A stretch of DNA of 51,871 bases from Pseudaminobacter soli (ex Li et al. 2025) (GCF_029892515.1 NZ_JARXVF010000015.1:1-51871), one strand, 5' to 3'. Shown: positions 36,539-44,527, counted from the first letter of the stretch. The notes: generated by a model not told the origin, from the letters alone. Numbers and translations are program-made.

Positions 36539-38239
36539 TCAAAGCCCGGCTTCGCGCCGGGCGCGATCGCGGAATATTCGCCGGATGACCTTGCCGCTGG
36601 TAGTCAGCGGCATCGAGTCGACGAACTCGACCTCGCGCGGATATTCATGCGCCGAAAGCCGCTCGCGCACCCAGAGCCTGATATCCTCGGCCAGCCCGGC
36701 ACTGCGCGGAAAACCTTCCTTCAGCACCACATAGGCCTTCACGATCTCGGTGCGCAGTTTGTCGGGCTTGCCGACGACGGCCGCCAGCGCCACCGCAGGG
36801 TGGCCGGTCAGACAATCCTCGATCTCGCCGGGGCCGATCCGGAAGCCGGCCGAGGTGATGACGTCGTCGTCGCGGCCGAAAAAGCAGACATAGCCGTCGC
36901 TATCCTCGATGCCCTGGTCGCCGGTTGTCATCCACTCGCCGATGAACTTCTTCGACGTCGCTTCCGGATTCTGCCAATATTCGAGGAACATCACCGGGTC
37001 CGGCCGGCGCACGGCGATCTGACCGACCTCGCCGGGCGCGACGCGACTGCCCTCCCCGTCGATGATCGCAACGGTGTGGCCCGGCACCGCCTTGCCGATC
37101 GCGCCACCGCGCGACACGCCAATGCCCGCACAGGAGGAAAGCACGAGATTGCATTCGGTCTGGCCGTAGAATTCGTTGACGGCAAGACCAAGCTCGCTCC
37201 GCGTCCAGTCGTATGTCTCGCGTCCCAGCGCCTCGCCAGCCGAACCGACGCTGCGCAAGCCGAGCCGGAAGCGGCTTCCGATGCCGCGCACGCTCTTCAG
37301 CATCCTGAGCGCCGTGGGCGGGATGAAGGCGTTGCGCACCTTCATCCGCTCCATGAGAATGAGAGCCGCCTCCGGATCGAATTTCTCGAAGCGGCTCGCC
37401 ACCACCGGCACGCCGAAATAGAGCGCCGGCAGCAGGGCATTGAGCAGGCCGCCGGCCCAGGCCCAGTCAGCCGGCGTCCACATGAGGTCGCCCGGCTGTG
37501 ACAGGAACTCATAGGCCATCTGCGCCCCTGGCAAATGGCCGAGCAAGACGCGATGACCGTGCAGCGCGCCCTTGGGCGGCCCTGTCGTGCCGGAGGTGAA
37601 GATCATCAGCGCCGGATCGTCGGGAGAGGTGTCCTCCGCCGCGAAGGCGGCAGGCTGGCGGGCTAGCAGGCGGTGATAATCCAGCGCGCCATTCTGGGCA
37701 CCGTCGATCGAAACGATGGTCTCCAACTCGCCCAATCGGCCGGCGATCTGCACAAGCTTGCCGCAGCCGGCGGAGTTGGTGACGACCAGCTTCACCCCTG
37801 CGGTCTGCAGCCTGTATTCGAGCGCCTCGACGCCGAACAGCAGCGCCAGCGGCACTGCGATAGCGCCAAGCTTGTAGATGGCAAGATGCGCAATCACCGT
37901 CTCGAAGCACTGGGGCAGAAGCAGCGCGACGCGATCGCCGCGCCGGACGCTGAGGCCGCGCAAGGCATTTGCGAAGGCGTTGGATCTTGCCGCAAGCGCG
38001 CCGAAGCTCAGGCGCTCAACGGTGCCGTCGGCAGCATAGTCGAAAAGCGCCGGACGATCCGGCTCACGCGCGGCCCAGTGATCGGACACGGCCACGCCGA
38101 TGTTGAAGCGTTGCGGGATCTTCCAGCGAAAATCGCCGTAGAGGCTCGCATAGTCGTCGCGCCGTTCGAGCATGAATTTCTTGTCTGCGCCCGTGGATGA
38201 GCCGGCTTTGTCTCCGGCACGCGCAGATAAGGACGGCAT
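36539..38239 (-). CDS. AMP-dependent acyl-CoA synthetase (medium-chain type)
   Basis: It would activate a carboxylic acid to an acyl-AMP and then an acyl-CoA. The 566 aa carry the family motifs: the P-loop ALMIFTSGTTGPPKGALHGH, the adenine-binding NEFYGQTECNLV (A5), the TGDQG (A7) segment with the hinge FFGRDDDVITSAGFRIGPGE (A8), and the catalytic Lys in LTTSGKVIRRIFR (A10). SAGEALGRETYDW and a Trp-rich TPADWAWAGGL match medium-chain/acetyl-like enzymes. The start is unclear: ATG 38239 or ATG 38173 (MLERRDDYASLYGDF), the latter being where family similarity begins. Long hairpins lie just upstream. Confidence 0.92.
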   Translation of the reverse strand: MPSLSARAGDKAGSSTGADKKFMLERRDDYASLYGDFRWKIPQRFNIGVAVSDHWAAREPDRPALFDYAADGTVERLSFGALAARSNAFANALRGLSVRRGDRVALLLPQCFETVIAHLAIYKLGAIAVPLALLFGVEALEYRLQTAGVKLVVTNSAGCGKLVQIAGRLGELETIVSIDGAQNGALDYHRLLARQPAAFAAEDTSPDDPALMIFTSGTTGPPKGALHGHRVLLGHLPGAQMAYEFLSQPGDLMWTPADWAWAGGLLNALLPALYFGVPVVASRFEKFDPEAALILMERMKVRNAFIPPTALRMLKSVRGIGSRFRLGLRSVGSAGEALGRETYDWTRSELGLAVNEFYGQTECNLVLSSCAGIGVSRGGAIGKAVPGHTVAIIDGEGSRVAPGEVGQIAVRRPDPVMFLEYWQNPEATSKKFIGEWMTTGDQGIEDSDGYVCFFGRDDDVITSAGFRIGPGEIEDCLTGHPAVALAAVVGKPDKLRTEIVKAYVVLKEGFPRSAGLAEDIRLWVRERLSAHEYPREVEFVDSMPLTTSGKVIRRIFRDRARREAGL

Positions 38240-38292
38240 GGCTCGGGCGTCAACCGGAGCACGTCATTTCCATGCGCACCCACAAGAATCAA

Positions 38293-38350
38293 AGACCCGG
38301 TGCCAAGGGCCACCTTTTGGGAAAAGGCGCTACCTTGGGCCACCGGGTCT
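38293..38350. repeat. Long imperfect hairpin (22 paired bases)
   Basis: Three nested stems line up: AGACCCGGTG with CACCGGGTCT (10 bp), CCAAGG with CCTTGG (6 bp) and CCTTTT with AAAAGG (6 bp), around a GGG loop and a small internal loop. On the minus strand TTTGATTCTTG follows. It lies between the last Gly/Asn-rich gene and the acyl-CoA synthetase, so it may be a terminator, attenuator or mobile palindrome. Confidence 0.7.
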
Positions 38351-38380
38351 TCGCGCCGGCGCGGGGGACGGGCGCGGGCG

Positions 38381-38412
38381 GGAATAGGACCGTTAGCGGC
38401 CAGTCCTATTCC
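38381..38412 (-). terminator. Hairpin after the last Gly/Asn-rich gene
   Basis: A perfect 10-bp stem GGAATAGGAC/GTCCTATTCC with a 12-nt loop, 14 bp past the stop of the 38427-39044 gene. There is no T-run, so it may act with the larger hairpin just beyond it. Confidence 0.55.
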
Positions 38413-38426
38413 ATAGCGAATGCTGC

Positions 38427-39044
38427 TTACTTGGCTGGGGCAGGCACCACCACCGGTGCTACCGCTTCGGGTATCGGCAAGAGACAGCCGTAGAATCCGC
38501 CGAAGCCATAGGCCCCGGTGCTGCCGGGCATGCAGAAGGAGAAGGGACCGCCGCCGTTTCGATCGCGTTGATTCAGATTGATCACCCGCTCCGGCGTGGG
38601 CTCCGGCTTGGGCGGCTTGGGCGGCTTCGGGTGATGCCCGTGATGGCCATGGTTTCCATTGCCATTTCCGTTGCCGTTGCCATTCCCGGAATTGCCGTTG
38701 CCGTTGTTGTTACCGTTGCCGTTTCCGGAATTGCCGTTCCCGTTATCGTTGCCGTTACCGTTTCCGGAATTTCCGTTGCCGTTGCCGTTGCCGTTGCCAT
38801 TTCCGGAATTGCCATTGCCGTTGTTGTTACCGTTGCCGTTTCCGGAATTGCCGTTGCCATTCCCGTTGCCGTTGTCGTTGCCGAGATTGCCATTTCCATT
38901 GCCGTTACCGTTGCCGCTCCCGCTGCTGCTCCCGTGGCCTTCACCGCCAGCGGAATGGACAGCCGTGAGGAGTGGGGCAGACAAGAACAACGTCGTCACC
39001 AGAACAACTGGCAAGCGTTGTATGGCGATAGGAACTCTATACAT
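38427..39044 (-). CDS. Exported Gly/Asn-rich repeat protein (1)
   Basis: A 205-aa protein with no assignable function. A signal peptide (MYRVPIAIQRLPVVLVTTLF, then LSAPLLTAVHSAGG) leads to about 95 residues of almost pure Gly/Asn. They are arranged as 13-residue units such as SGNGNGNNNGNGN, of which five in a row are near identical. A His-rich turn (HGHHGHHP) and KPPKPPKPEPTPE follow, then a conserved-looking tail ERVINLNQRDRNGGGPFSFC. Two Cys in the tail (FCMPG, YGCLLP) could form a disulfide. AGGAGG precedes the ATG at 39044. It lies 31 bp after the second such gene, so the two are cotranscribed. A surface or matrix role is inference. Confidence 0.8.
   Translation of the reverse strand: MYRVPIAIQRLPVVLVTTLFLSAPLLTAVHSAGGEGHGSSSGSGNGNGNGNGNLGNDNGNGNGNGNSGNGNGNNNGNGNSGNGNGNGNGNGNSGNGNGNDNGNGNSGNGNGNNNGNGNSGNGNGNGNGNGNHGHHGHHPKPPKPPKPEPTPERVINLNQRDRNGGGPFSFCMPGSTGAYGFGGFYGCLLPIPEAVAPVVVPAPAK
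38636..38935. repeat. Coding tandem repeat, 39-bp period
   Basis: GGCAAC/GGTAAC hexamers (Gly-Asn codons, read on the minus strand) repeat without interruption, with a 39-bp higher-order period. Codon choice varies between GGC, GGT and GGA and between AAC and AAT, so the repeat is kept at protein level as well as DNA level. Confidence 0.8.
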
Positions 39045-39075
39045 CTTCGCCTCCTGCAATTTTCGCGGCGATTAC

Positions 39076-39912
39076 TCACCTATTTCCGTTATTGTTACCG
39101 TTATTGCTACCAACGTTGCCGTTGCCATTGCGGGAACCACCATTGTGGGTGCCGTTGTGGTCACCGACATTGCCGTTGCCGTTATGCGACCCGCCGTTGT
39201 TCCAGCTGCCGTTGCTCGAACCGATGTTGCCGTTGCCATTGTGAGAGCCGCGGTTCTTGCTACCGTTCCAAGAGCCGATATTGCCGTTGCCGTCGTTCGA
39301 CCCGAAGTTCCAGCTGCCGTTGTTGGAGCCAACGTTGCCGTTACCGTTCTTCGAACCACGGTTCTTGGAGCCGTTCCACGAGCCGACATTACGGTTGCCG
39401 TTGTTCGAGCCCGCGTTCCAGCTGCCATTGTTGGAGCCTGCGTTCCAACTGCCGTTGGAAGAGCCGTTGTTGTAGCTACCGTTCAGGCCGCCGACGTTGC
39501 CATTGCCGTTGGACGAGCCGTTGTTGTAGCTGCCATTCACGCCGCCGACGTTTCCGTTGCCGTTGTTCGACCCGTTGTTGTAGCTGCCGTTCATGCCGCC
39601 GACATTGCCGCTACCGTTGTTCGACCCGTTGTTGAAGCTACCGTTGTAGGCGCCGACATTGTTGTTGCCGTTGTTGGCGCCGGTATTGCCGACGCCGTTC
39701 ATGGCACCGACGTTGCCGTTACCGCCATTGAACGCGCCGATATTGCCGGAGCCGGTATTGCCGTAGCCCCAATTGGCCCCGCCTTGGGGCCCGCCCACCC
39801 TGGCGGCCTCGGCCATCACGCCCGACACATCGACCGCCGAGGCGGTTCCAATGGACGCCAGGCAGGCGGCAGCGACAGTTAGGCTGACAAAAGATGCTTT
39901 CACATAATTCAT
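39076..39912 (-). CDS. Exported Gly/Asn/Ser-rich repeat protein (2)
   Basis: A 278-aa protein of unknown function. MNYVKASFVSLTVAAACLAS plus IGTASA is a signal peptide. After a short spacer, nearly the whole chain consists of 9- and 18-residue units such as AGSNNGSWN and VGGMNGSYNNGSNNGNGN, with Asn and Gly at fixed places and Tyr or Trp at one recurring position. The N-x-G-x-x-N rhythm recalls the xNxGx pentapeptide_2 and mycobacterial MPTR repeats, so a regular beta-helix or fibre is possible. AGGAG precedes the ATG at 39912. It lies between the other two Gly/Asn-rich genes on one strand. Confidence 0.8.
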   Translation of the reverse strand: MNYVKASFVSLTVAAACLASIGTASAVDVSGVMAEAARVGGPQGGANWGYGNTGSGNIGAFNGGNGNVGAMNGVGNTGANNGNNNVGAYNGSFNNGSNNGSGNVGGMNGSYNNGSNNGNGNVGGVNGSYNNGSSNGNGNVGGLNGSYNNGSSNGSWNAGSNNGSWNAGSNNGNRNVGSWNGSKNRGSKNGNGNVGSNNGSWNFGSNDGNGNIGSWNGSKNRGSHNGNGNIGSSNGSWNNGGSHNGNGNVGDHNGTHNGGSRNGNGNVGSNNGNNNGNR

Positions 39913-40033
39913 GACACACTCCTGAGGCTGAGCGCAGCGGCAGGCCACTGCGTCACTGCATAGAATTTTGGCTGAACGTGTTCGGGGCCGCCGTCACACC
40001 GAACCAGAGGCGGCGACCCCGATCGCAGGCTGA

Positions 40034-40699
40034 TTAGTTGTCCTCGCCGTTGTAGTTGCCGTTGTACCAGCCGCGATTCATGTTGCCGTTGTAGTTGCCG
40101 TTCCAGGAACCGCGGTTCCGGTTGCCGTTCCACCAACCGTTGTACCAGCCCGAGTTGGCATTGCCGTTGGCGTTGCCATTGCCGTCGCCCCAATTGTCGA
40201 TGCCGTTCTTGTTGCCGTTCCACGACCCGGAATTGCTGTTGCCGTTGCCGTTGCCGTTGCCACTGCCCCAGTTTCCGTTGCCGTTGCCGTTGCCGTTGTG
40301 CGACCCGGAATTGCCGTTACCGTTGCCGTTGCCGTTGCCACTGCCCGAGTTGCCGTTGCCGTTCCCGTTGCCGTTATGCGACCCGGAATTGCCGTTACCG
40401 TTACCGTTGCCGTTGCCGCTGCCCGAGTTGCCGTTGCCGTTTCCGTTGCCGTTATGCGACCCGGAATTGGCGTTACCGTTGCCGTTACCGTTTCCGTCGC
40501 CGTGATTGCCGTTGCCGTTATTGTTGCCGTTGTCGGAACCGGAATTGGCGTTGCCGTTGTTGTTGCCGTTGTTGCTGCCAACGTTGCCGTTGCCATTGCC
40601 GTTGCCGTTACCGCTACCGCCATTGCCGCCGCCACCGCCAGCAGCGGCGAGGGCAGTCATGGCGACAAGCGCAGTCGCTGCGAGTAGGATCTTTCTCAT
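40034..40699 (-). CDS. Exported Gly/Asn-rich repeat protein (3)
   Basis: A 221-aa protein of unknown function, the first gene of the trio. MRKILLAATALVAMTALAAA is a signal peptide. The mature chain starts GGGGGNGGSGNG and has 13-residue units alternating SGSHNGNGNGNGN and SGSGNGNGNGNGN. Towards the end it becomes rich in Trp, Tyr and Arg (SGWYNGWWNGNRNRGSWNG), giving an aromatic C-terminus unlike the repeats. The 13-residue period is shared with protein 1, while the aromatic end resembles protein 2. GAAGGG precedes the ATG. The facing two-component system lies 454 bp away across dyad symmetries. Confidence 0.8.
   Translation of the reverse strand: MRKILLAATALVAMTALAAAGGGGGNGGSGNGNGNGNGNVGSNNGNNNGNANSGSDNGNNNGNGNHGDGNGNGNGNANSGSHNGNGNGNGNSGSGNGNGNGNGNSGSHNGNGNGNGNSGSGNGNGNGNGNSGSHNGNGNGNGNWGSGNGNGNGNSNSGSWNGNKNGIDNWGDGNGNANGNANSGWYNGWWNGNRNRGSWNGNYNGNMNRGWYNGNYNGEDN
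40180..40625. repeat. Coding tandem repeat, 39-bp period
   Basis: Gly-Asn codon repeats in protein 3, read on the minus strand. The alternation of SGSH and SGSG units gives a 78-bp super-period in the centre. Such DNA is prone to slippage and to assembly error, so the exact copy number should be treated with care. Confidence 0.75.
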
Positions 40700-41153
40700 G
40701 ACGGATTCCCTTCAGTGTCAGTTAATTGAGAGGATTCTCAATAGATAAATTGCCCTACAAAGCCAGAGTTACTGGAGCTTCGTCCGCAATTCTGCCATCG
40801 TTGCTTCTAAGCAGATGAATAACAATTCGGGATAAATACGTTTATCTGTCAGGCAGAGGACGAATTCATACTTCGTCGCAGCGCCGACCGGTCAGGGAAA
40901 AACCTGACAAGGGGGATCAAAGATAATGGAATGGAAGAATGCGGTTTGTCCCGCATTCAATTGTGGAACTCCTGAGCTATAATCGGGTTATCCAGAAATC
41001 AGGTGCTTTTGAGCGAAAAGTTGTTTGGATCAAGCAGGGGCGGAGGGTCCTAGGAACACGGGCGGTCGGCGGGGACCGCGACGCATTCCATGATCGCCCC
41101 ACGGCATCGGAGCCATCGATATATGGCTTCGCCTAGGAAAGAGGGTGCTTGTA
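40700..41153. promoter_or_regulatory. Divergent regulatory region with three dyads
   Basis: About 450 bases, AT-richer than the flanks and without a gene. Three inverted repeats are exact: ATTGAGA/TCTCAAT around GGAT (40725-40742), GTCAGG/CCTGAC with a 6-nt loop (40891-40908), and GAATGCGG/CCGCATTC with a 6-nt spacer (40937-40958). A perfect TATAAT (40978-40983) on the plus strand lies 20 bp after the third dyad, in the direction of the histidine kinase gene; no good -35 goes with it, as expected for an activated promoter. Confidence 0.6.
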
Positions 41154-42503
41154 ATGTCGGAGACATTCCGCTTTCCCGACCTGCGCGGCATGGATCCTGC
41201 ACGGAACCTCGGCGGCCGGCAGAAGCTGATCGCCAGCCTGACCTTGACCATCGGTTTCACCGTCCTCATCAGCAAGGTTCTCTGGGTCAGCTTCCTGTCG
41301 CCGACCTATCAGCGCTATGGGGAGGAAGATTGGCTGCTGATCTTCGCCCTGTCGCTGATCGTCATGCTGGTCTTTGCCCTGGTTCGCTCGGCGGGCCGGG
41401 TGGCAGCGGCGGAAGCCGAGTGGCAGGACGTGCAGCGCGCCCTGCAGGAAAGCCAGGCGAGGCTTCATGCCGTCGTGCGCAGCCTGCCAGTCGGCGTCGC
41501 GGTCGCCGAGGCCTCGAGCCGCCGCGTCGTGCTCAGCAATGACCAGTTCCGCCACCTCTGGCGCGTCAGCGACAGCGAGCAGGTGAGCATCGCCAGCGGC
41601 GCCGACCTCGGCTATCGCCCGGACGGCCGCGCCTACGAGACCAAGGACTGGCCGCTGGCCCGCGCGCTCGAACACGGCGAAGTCACGCTCGACAAGGAAA
41701 TCTGGATAAAGCGCGGCGACGGCACGCGCGGCTGCGTCTCGACCAATGCGGCCCCGATCCGGGACGAGAATGGCGAGATCAGTGCGGCCGTCATCGCGCT
41801 CACCGACATCACGGACCGCAAGGCTGCAGAAGCCGAGCGCGACCGGCTCACACGCCGGCTGCTCAAGGCACAGGAGGAAGAACGCCTGCGCATCGCCCGG
41901 GAACTGCATGACGAGCTGGGCCAGGATCTGACGGCACTGTCACTCGGCCTGAAGAGCCTGGAGCCCGTGCTGCAGGAACAGGCAATGTTGACGAAATTGG
42001 CCGAGCTGCGGTCGATAGTCGAGCATATGAGCGTCGAGGTCCACAGCACGGCCTCTTCGTTGCGCCCGACCTCGCTGACGGATCTCGGCCTGCGCCAGGC
42101 GCTGGACTGCCTAGTCGCCTCCTGGGCCGAGCGGCTGGGCATCGCCGCCGACGCGCATCTCGAAGCGCTCGACGAGCGGCTGAGCGACGAGGGACAGGTC
42201 GTCATCTATCGCGTCGTCCAGGAGGCCCTCACCAACATAGCCAAGCACTCCGGCGCGAATTCCGTCAGCGTCACCGCCCAGTGGGCAGACGGCATCGTAA
42301 GGGTGACCGTCGAGGACGACGGTCGTGGCTTCGACCCGGCTGAACCGGCGGCCAATGATGACAAGCAACTGAGCCGTCTCGGCCTTTCAGGCATGCGCGA
42401 GCGCCTGGCGCTCGTCGGCGGCTATCTGAGTGTCGAAACGGCACCCGGACAGGGCACCACTGTTTATGCGGCACTCCCGACCTCCCCATCGTTCCAACTT
42501 TGA
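41154..42503 (+). CDS. Sensor histidine kinase, NarX/UhpB (HisKA_3) type
   Basis: A 449-aa inner-membrane sensor. Two hydrophobic helices (about residues 26-48 and 60-78) enclose only a dozen residues, so the signal is probably sensed in the membrane or cytoplasm. A PAS domain (about 95-220), a short coiled coil and the HisKA_3 dimerisation helix follow, with the phosphorylated His252 in ARELHDELGQDLT. The HATPase has QEALTNIAKHSGA, VEDDGRGFDP and GLSGMRERLALVGG. The ATG at 41154 is chosen because AGAGGG precedes it. It is 8 bp from its response regulator gene and divergent from the Gly/Asn-rich genes. Confidence 0.93.
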   Translation: MSETFRFPDLRGMDPARNLGGRQKLIASLTLTIGFTVLISKVLWVSFLSPTYQRYGEEDWLLIFALSLIVMLVFALVRSAGRVAAAEAEWQDVQRALQESQARLHAVVRSLPVGVAVAEASSRRVVLSNDQFRHLWRVSDSEQVSIASGADLGYRPDGRAYETKDWPLARALEHGEVTLDKEIWIKRGDGTRGCVSTNAAPIRDENGEISAAVIALTDITDRKAAEAERDRLTRRLLKAQEEERLRIARELHDELGQDLTALSLGLKSLEPVLQEQAMLTKLAELRSIVEHMSVEVHSTASSLRPTSLTDLGLRQALDCLVASWAERLGIAADAHLEALDERLSDEGQVVIYRVVQEALTNIAKHSGANSVSVTAQWADGIVRVTVEDDGRGFDPAEPAANDDKQLSRLGLSGMRERLALVGGYLSVETAPGQGTTVYAALPTSPSFQL

Positions 42504-42511
42504 GCTAGCCA

Positions 42512-43156
42512 ATGACTCAGTCGCAACAAAAACGTGTCTTTCTGGTCGACGACCACCCCGTGGTTCTGGCCGGCGTGAAAGCAATGGTCGAAGCCCAGCG
42601 CGATCTCAAGGTCGTCGGCTTGGCAGGTGAAGCCGACAGCGCCATGCGGGGCATCGAGGAAACCGGCCCGCATATAGCAGTGGTCGACGTGTCCTTGCCG
42701 GGAACCAACGGCGTCCTACTCATCGAACGCCTGCGCCAGCGCTTTCCGGCACTGGCGGCCCTGGCGCTGACGGTGCATGAGGAGTCGGCCTATGTTCACC
42801 AATTGCTGCAGGCCGGCGCGCGCGGCTTCATCCTCAAACGGTCCGCCGCCGAAGAGCTGATCCACGCTATCCGCTCGGTCCTTGCCGGCGGCATCTATAT
42901 CGACCCGGTGATGGCGGCCAAGATCCTCAGCACGCCCAAGACCCCGATCGCCAACACGGAGTCGCTGAGCGATCGCGAAGTCTCGGTCATCAAGCTGGTG
43001 GCGAAGGGCTATAGCAACAAGGAGGTCTCGGCGCAGCTGTCGCTCAGCGTCAAGACGATCGAGACCTACCGGGCCAGGGCCGCCGAAAAGCTTGGCCTGC
43101 GCACCCGGGCGGCGCTCGTCCGCTATGCGACGCTGGAAGGCTGGATGGTCGAGTAG
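42512..43156 (+). CDS. Response regulator, NarL/LuxR family
   Basis: A 214-aa transcription factor, partner of the kinase encoded 8 bp upstream. The receiver domain has the acidic pair Asp13-Asp14 (FLVDDHPVVL), the phosphorylation site Asp59 in VVDVSLPGTNG, and the conserved Lys in FILKRSAAEE. The GerE/LuxR helix-turn-helix is at about residues 148-210 (LSDREVSVIKLVAKGYSNKE, SLSVKTIETYRARAAEKLGL). Regulators of this type often control neighbouring genes, and the facing Gly/Asn-rich genes are the obvious candidates. Confidence 0.95.
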   Translation: MTQSQQKRVFLVDDHPVVLAGVKAMVEAQRDLKVVGLAGEADSAMRGIEETGPHIAVVDVSLPGTNGVLLIERLRQRFPALAALALTVHEESAYVHQLLQAGARGFILKRSAAEELIHAIRSVLAGGIYIDPVMAAKILSTPKTPIANTESLSDREVSVIKLVAKGYSNKEVSAQLSLSVKTIETYRARAAEKLGLRTRAALVRYATLEGWMVE

Positions 43157-43178
43157 CCGCCGCCATCCTCATTCGCCG

Positions 43179-43589
43179 TCATTTCGCGGCAGCTGCGCGG
43201 TTTGCCTTTTTGGAGGCTGTGGCGGCACTTTCGGCTCTTTTTGCGGCGCGCTCGCAGAGCGACCGGAATTCCTCAACCTCCTCCTCGGCAAGATGTTCGA
43301 TGCCGATGAAGCGGTTTTGCCCCGCGCCGACCCGGATGAGCTCGTCGAGCTTGGCTTGAATGGCGGCACTGTCGCGGTTCTGAGTGTTCTGGATCAGGAA
43401 CACCATCAGGAAGGTGACGATGGTGGTGCCGGTGTTGATGATGAGCTGCCAGGTATCGGAGAAACCGAGCAACGGCCCTGTCGCCGCCCAGACCACGATC
43501 ACAAGGCAGCACACGATGAAGGTCGCCGGCATGCCCGCTGTGTGCGCGACCTTGTTGGCAACGGAGGAGAAAAATCTGTTCGATGTCAT
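43179..43589 (-). CDS. Low-affinity iron permease family protein
   Basis: A 136-aa membrane protein: MTSNRFFSSVANKVAHTAGM, then two hydrophobic helices ATFIVCCLVIVVWAATGPLL and TIVTFLMVFLIQNTQNRD. A cytoplasmic tail follows with AIQAKLDELIRVG, NRFIGIEHLAEEEVEEF and a Lys/Ala-rich end. The W-L-I-IN-TGTTI-TF-M-FLIQ-TQNRD core is the signature of this family. Despite the name, transport by the bacterial proteins is little studied. The ATG at 43589 is chosen where family similarity begins; the open frame runs 61 codons further. It is convergent with the response regulator gene. Confidence 0.88.
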   Translation of the reverse strand: MTSNRFFSSVANKVAHTAGMPATFIVCCLVIVVWAATGPLLGFSDTWQLIINTGTTIVTFLMVFLIQNTQNRDSAAIQAKLDELIRVGAGQNRFIGIEHLAEEEVEEFRSLCERAAKRAESAATASKKANRAAAAK

Positions 43590-43770
43590 TGCCGGCGATT
43601 CCGAAAGAATACGCGCGCCAGCGGATGCCGCAGGCTGTCCGATAAAAACGGAGCGACCACCTAATCGTTCCTGAGGGGAATTTGGCGGCAAGAATCGGAT
43701 TTTCAATCGGAGAGCGGAGTGCAAGGATTCTGGCAGGTACCGATACGACAGCATACGAGGAGACCTGCCC

Positions 43771-44520
43771 ATGAATGCCCCACCAAAACCGATCCTCGCC
43801 GATCAGACGACCAGGTCCGCCGAAGACCGTATCGCTGCCCAGGACTGGGCCGCGCTCGCCACCGAGCTGGACAATTTTGGCTGCGCCGTCATCGAAGGGT
43901 TGCTGACGCCCGAGGAGTGCGCGGAAATCGCTTCCCTTTACCCGCATGAGGAGCATTTCCGCAGTCACATCCACATGGCGCGGCATGGCTTCGGAAAGGG
44001 AGAGTACCGCTATTTCAGATATCCCCTGCCCGACCTGATCGCCGGGGTGAGGACTGCGCTATATCCCCGCCTGGCACCAATCGCCAATGGCTGGAACGAG
44101 CGCATGGGGGTAGATGCCCGTTATCCGCAAAGCCATGCCGATTTCCTGAAACTTTGCCATGACGCCGGCCAGAGCCGCCCCACGCCGCTGCTGCTGCAAT
44201 ATGTGCCGGGCGACTTCAACTGCCTGCACCAGGACCTCTACGGCGATCTGGCCTTTCCCTTGCAGGTGGCCATTTTGCTCTCCGAGCCGGGTCGCGATTT
44301 CACCGGCGGCGAATTCGTGCTGACCGAGCAGCGCCCGCGCATGCAGAGCCGTGCCGAAGTCGTCCCGCTCAGGCAGGGCGATGCGGTCGCATTTTCCGTG
44401 CACAACCGGCCCGTCAATGGCACCAGAGGCGCCTATAGGGTCAACCTGCGCCACGGCGTCAGTCGCCTGCGCTCGGGCCGGCGGCATACGCTCGGCATCA
44501 TCTTCCATGACGCCAAATAG
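43771..44520 (+). CDS. 2OG-Fe(II) oxygenase (Oxygenase-NA/DUF2086-like)
   Basis: A 249-aa iron- and 2-oxoglutarate-dependent dioxygenase. The iron ligands are seen in LQYVPGDFNCLHQDLYGDLA (His153, Asp155); a distal His is probably in NLRHGVSRLRSGRRHTLG (His228), with nearby Arg residues able to bind 2-oxoglutarate. FPLQVAILLSEPGRDFTGGE, FVLTEQRPR and the FNCLHQDLYGD core match, from memory, a family annotated as acting on damaged DNA. Seven bases downstream starts an O6-methylguanine methyltransferase gene, which supports an alkylation-repair role. It is not of the AlkB sequence type. GAGGAGA precedes the ATG. Confidence 0.82.
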   Translation: MNAPPKPILADQTTRSAEDRIAAQDWAALATELDNFGCAVIEGLLTPEECAEIASLYPHEEHFRSHIHMARHGFGKGEYRYFRYPLPDLIAGVRTALYPRLAPIANGWNERMGVDARYPQSHADFLKLCHDAGQSRPTPLLLQYVPGDFNCLHQDLYGDLAFPLQVAILLSEPGRDFTGGEFVLTEQRPRMQSRAEVVPLRQGDAVAFSVHNRPVNGTRGAYRVNLRHGVSRLRSGRRHTLGIIFHDAK

Positions 44521-44527
44521 GATGCGA

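Noticed and set aside
38568-39882. Long plus-strand frames rich in Pro/Leu/Val (for example 38659-39882) across the Gly/Asn-rich genes
   Set aside because: They are the antisense reading of Gly-Asn codon repeats, have no ribosome binding sites, and lack signal or domain structure. The minus-strand genes have signal peptides and strong ribosome binding sites.
38636-40625. CRISPR-like or satellite array
   Set aside because: The repeats are in-frame protein repeats with no unique spacers of constant length and no cas genes nearby.
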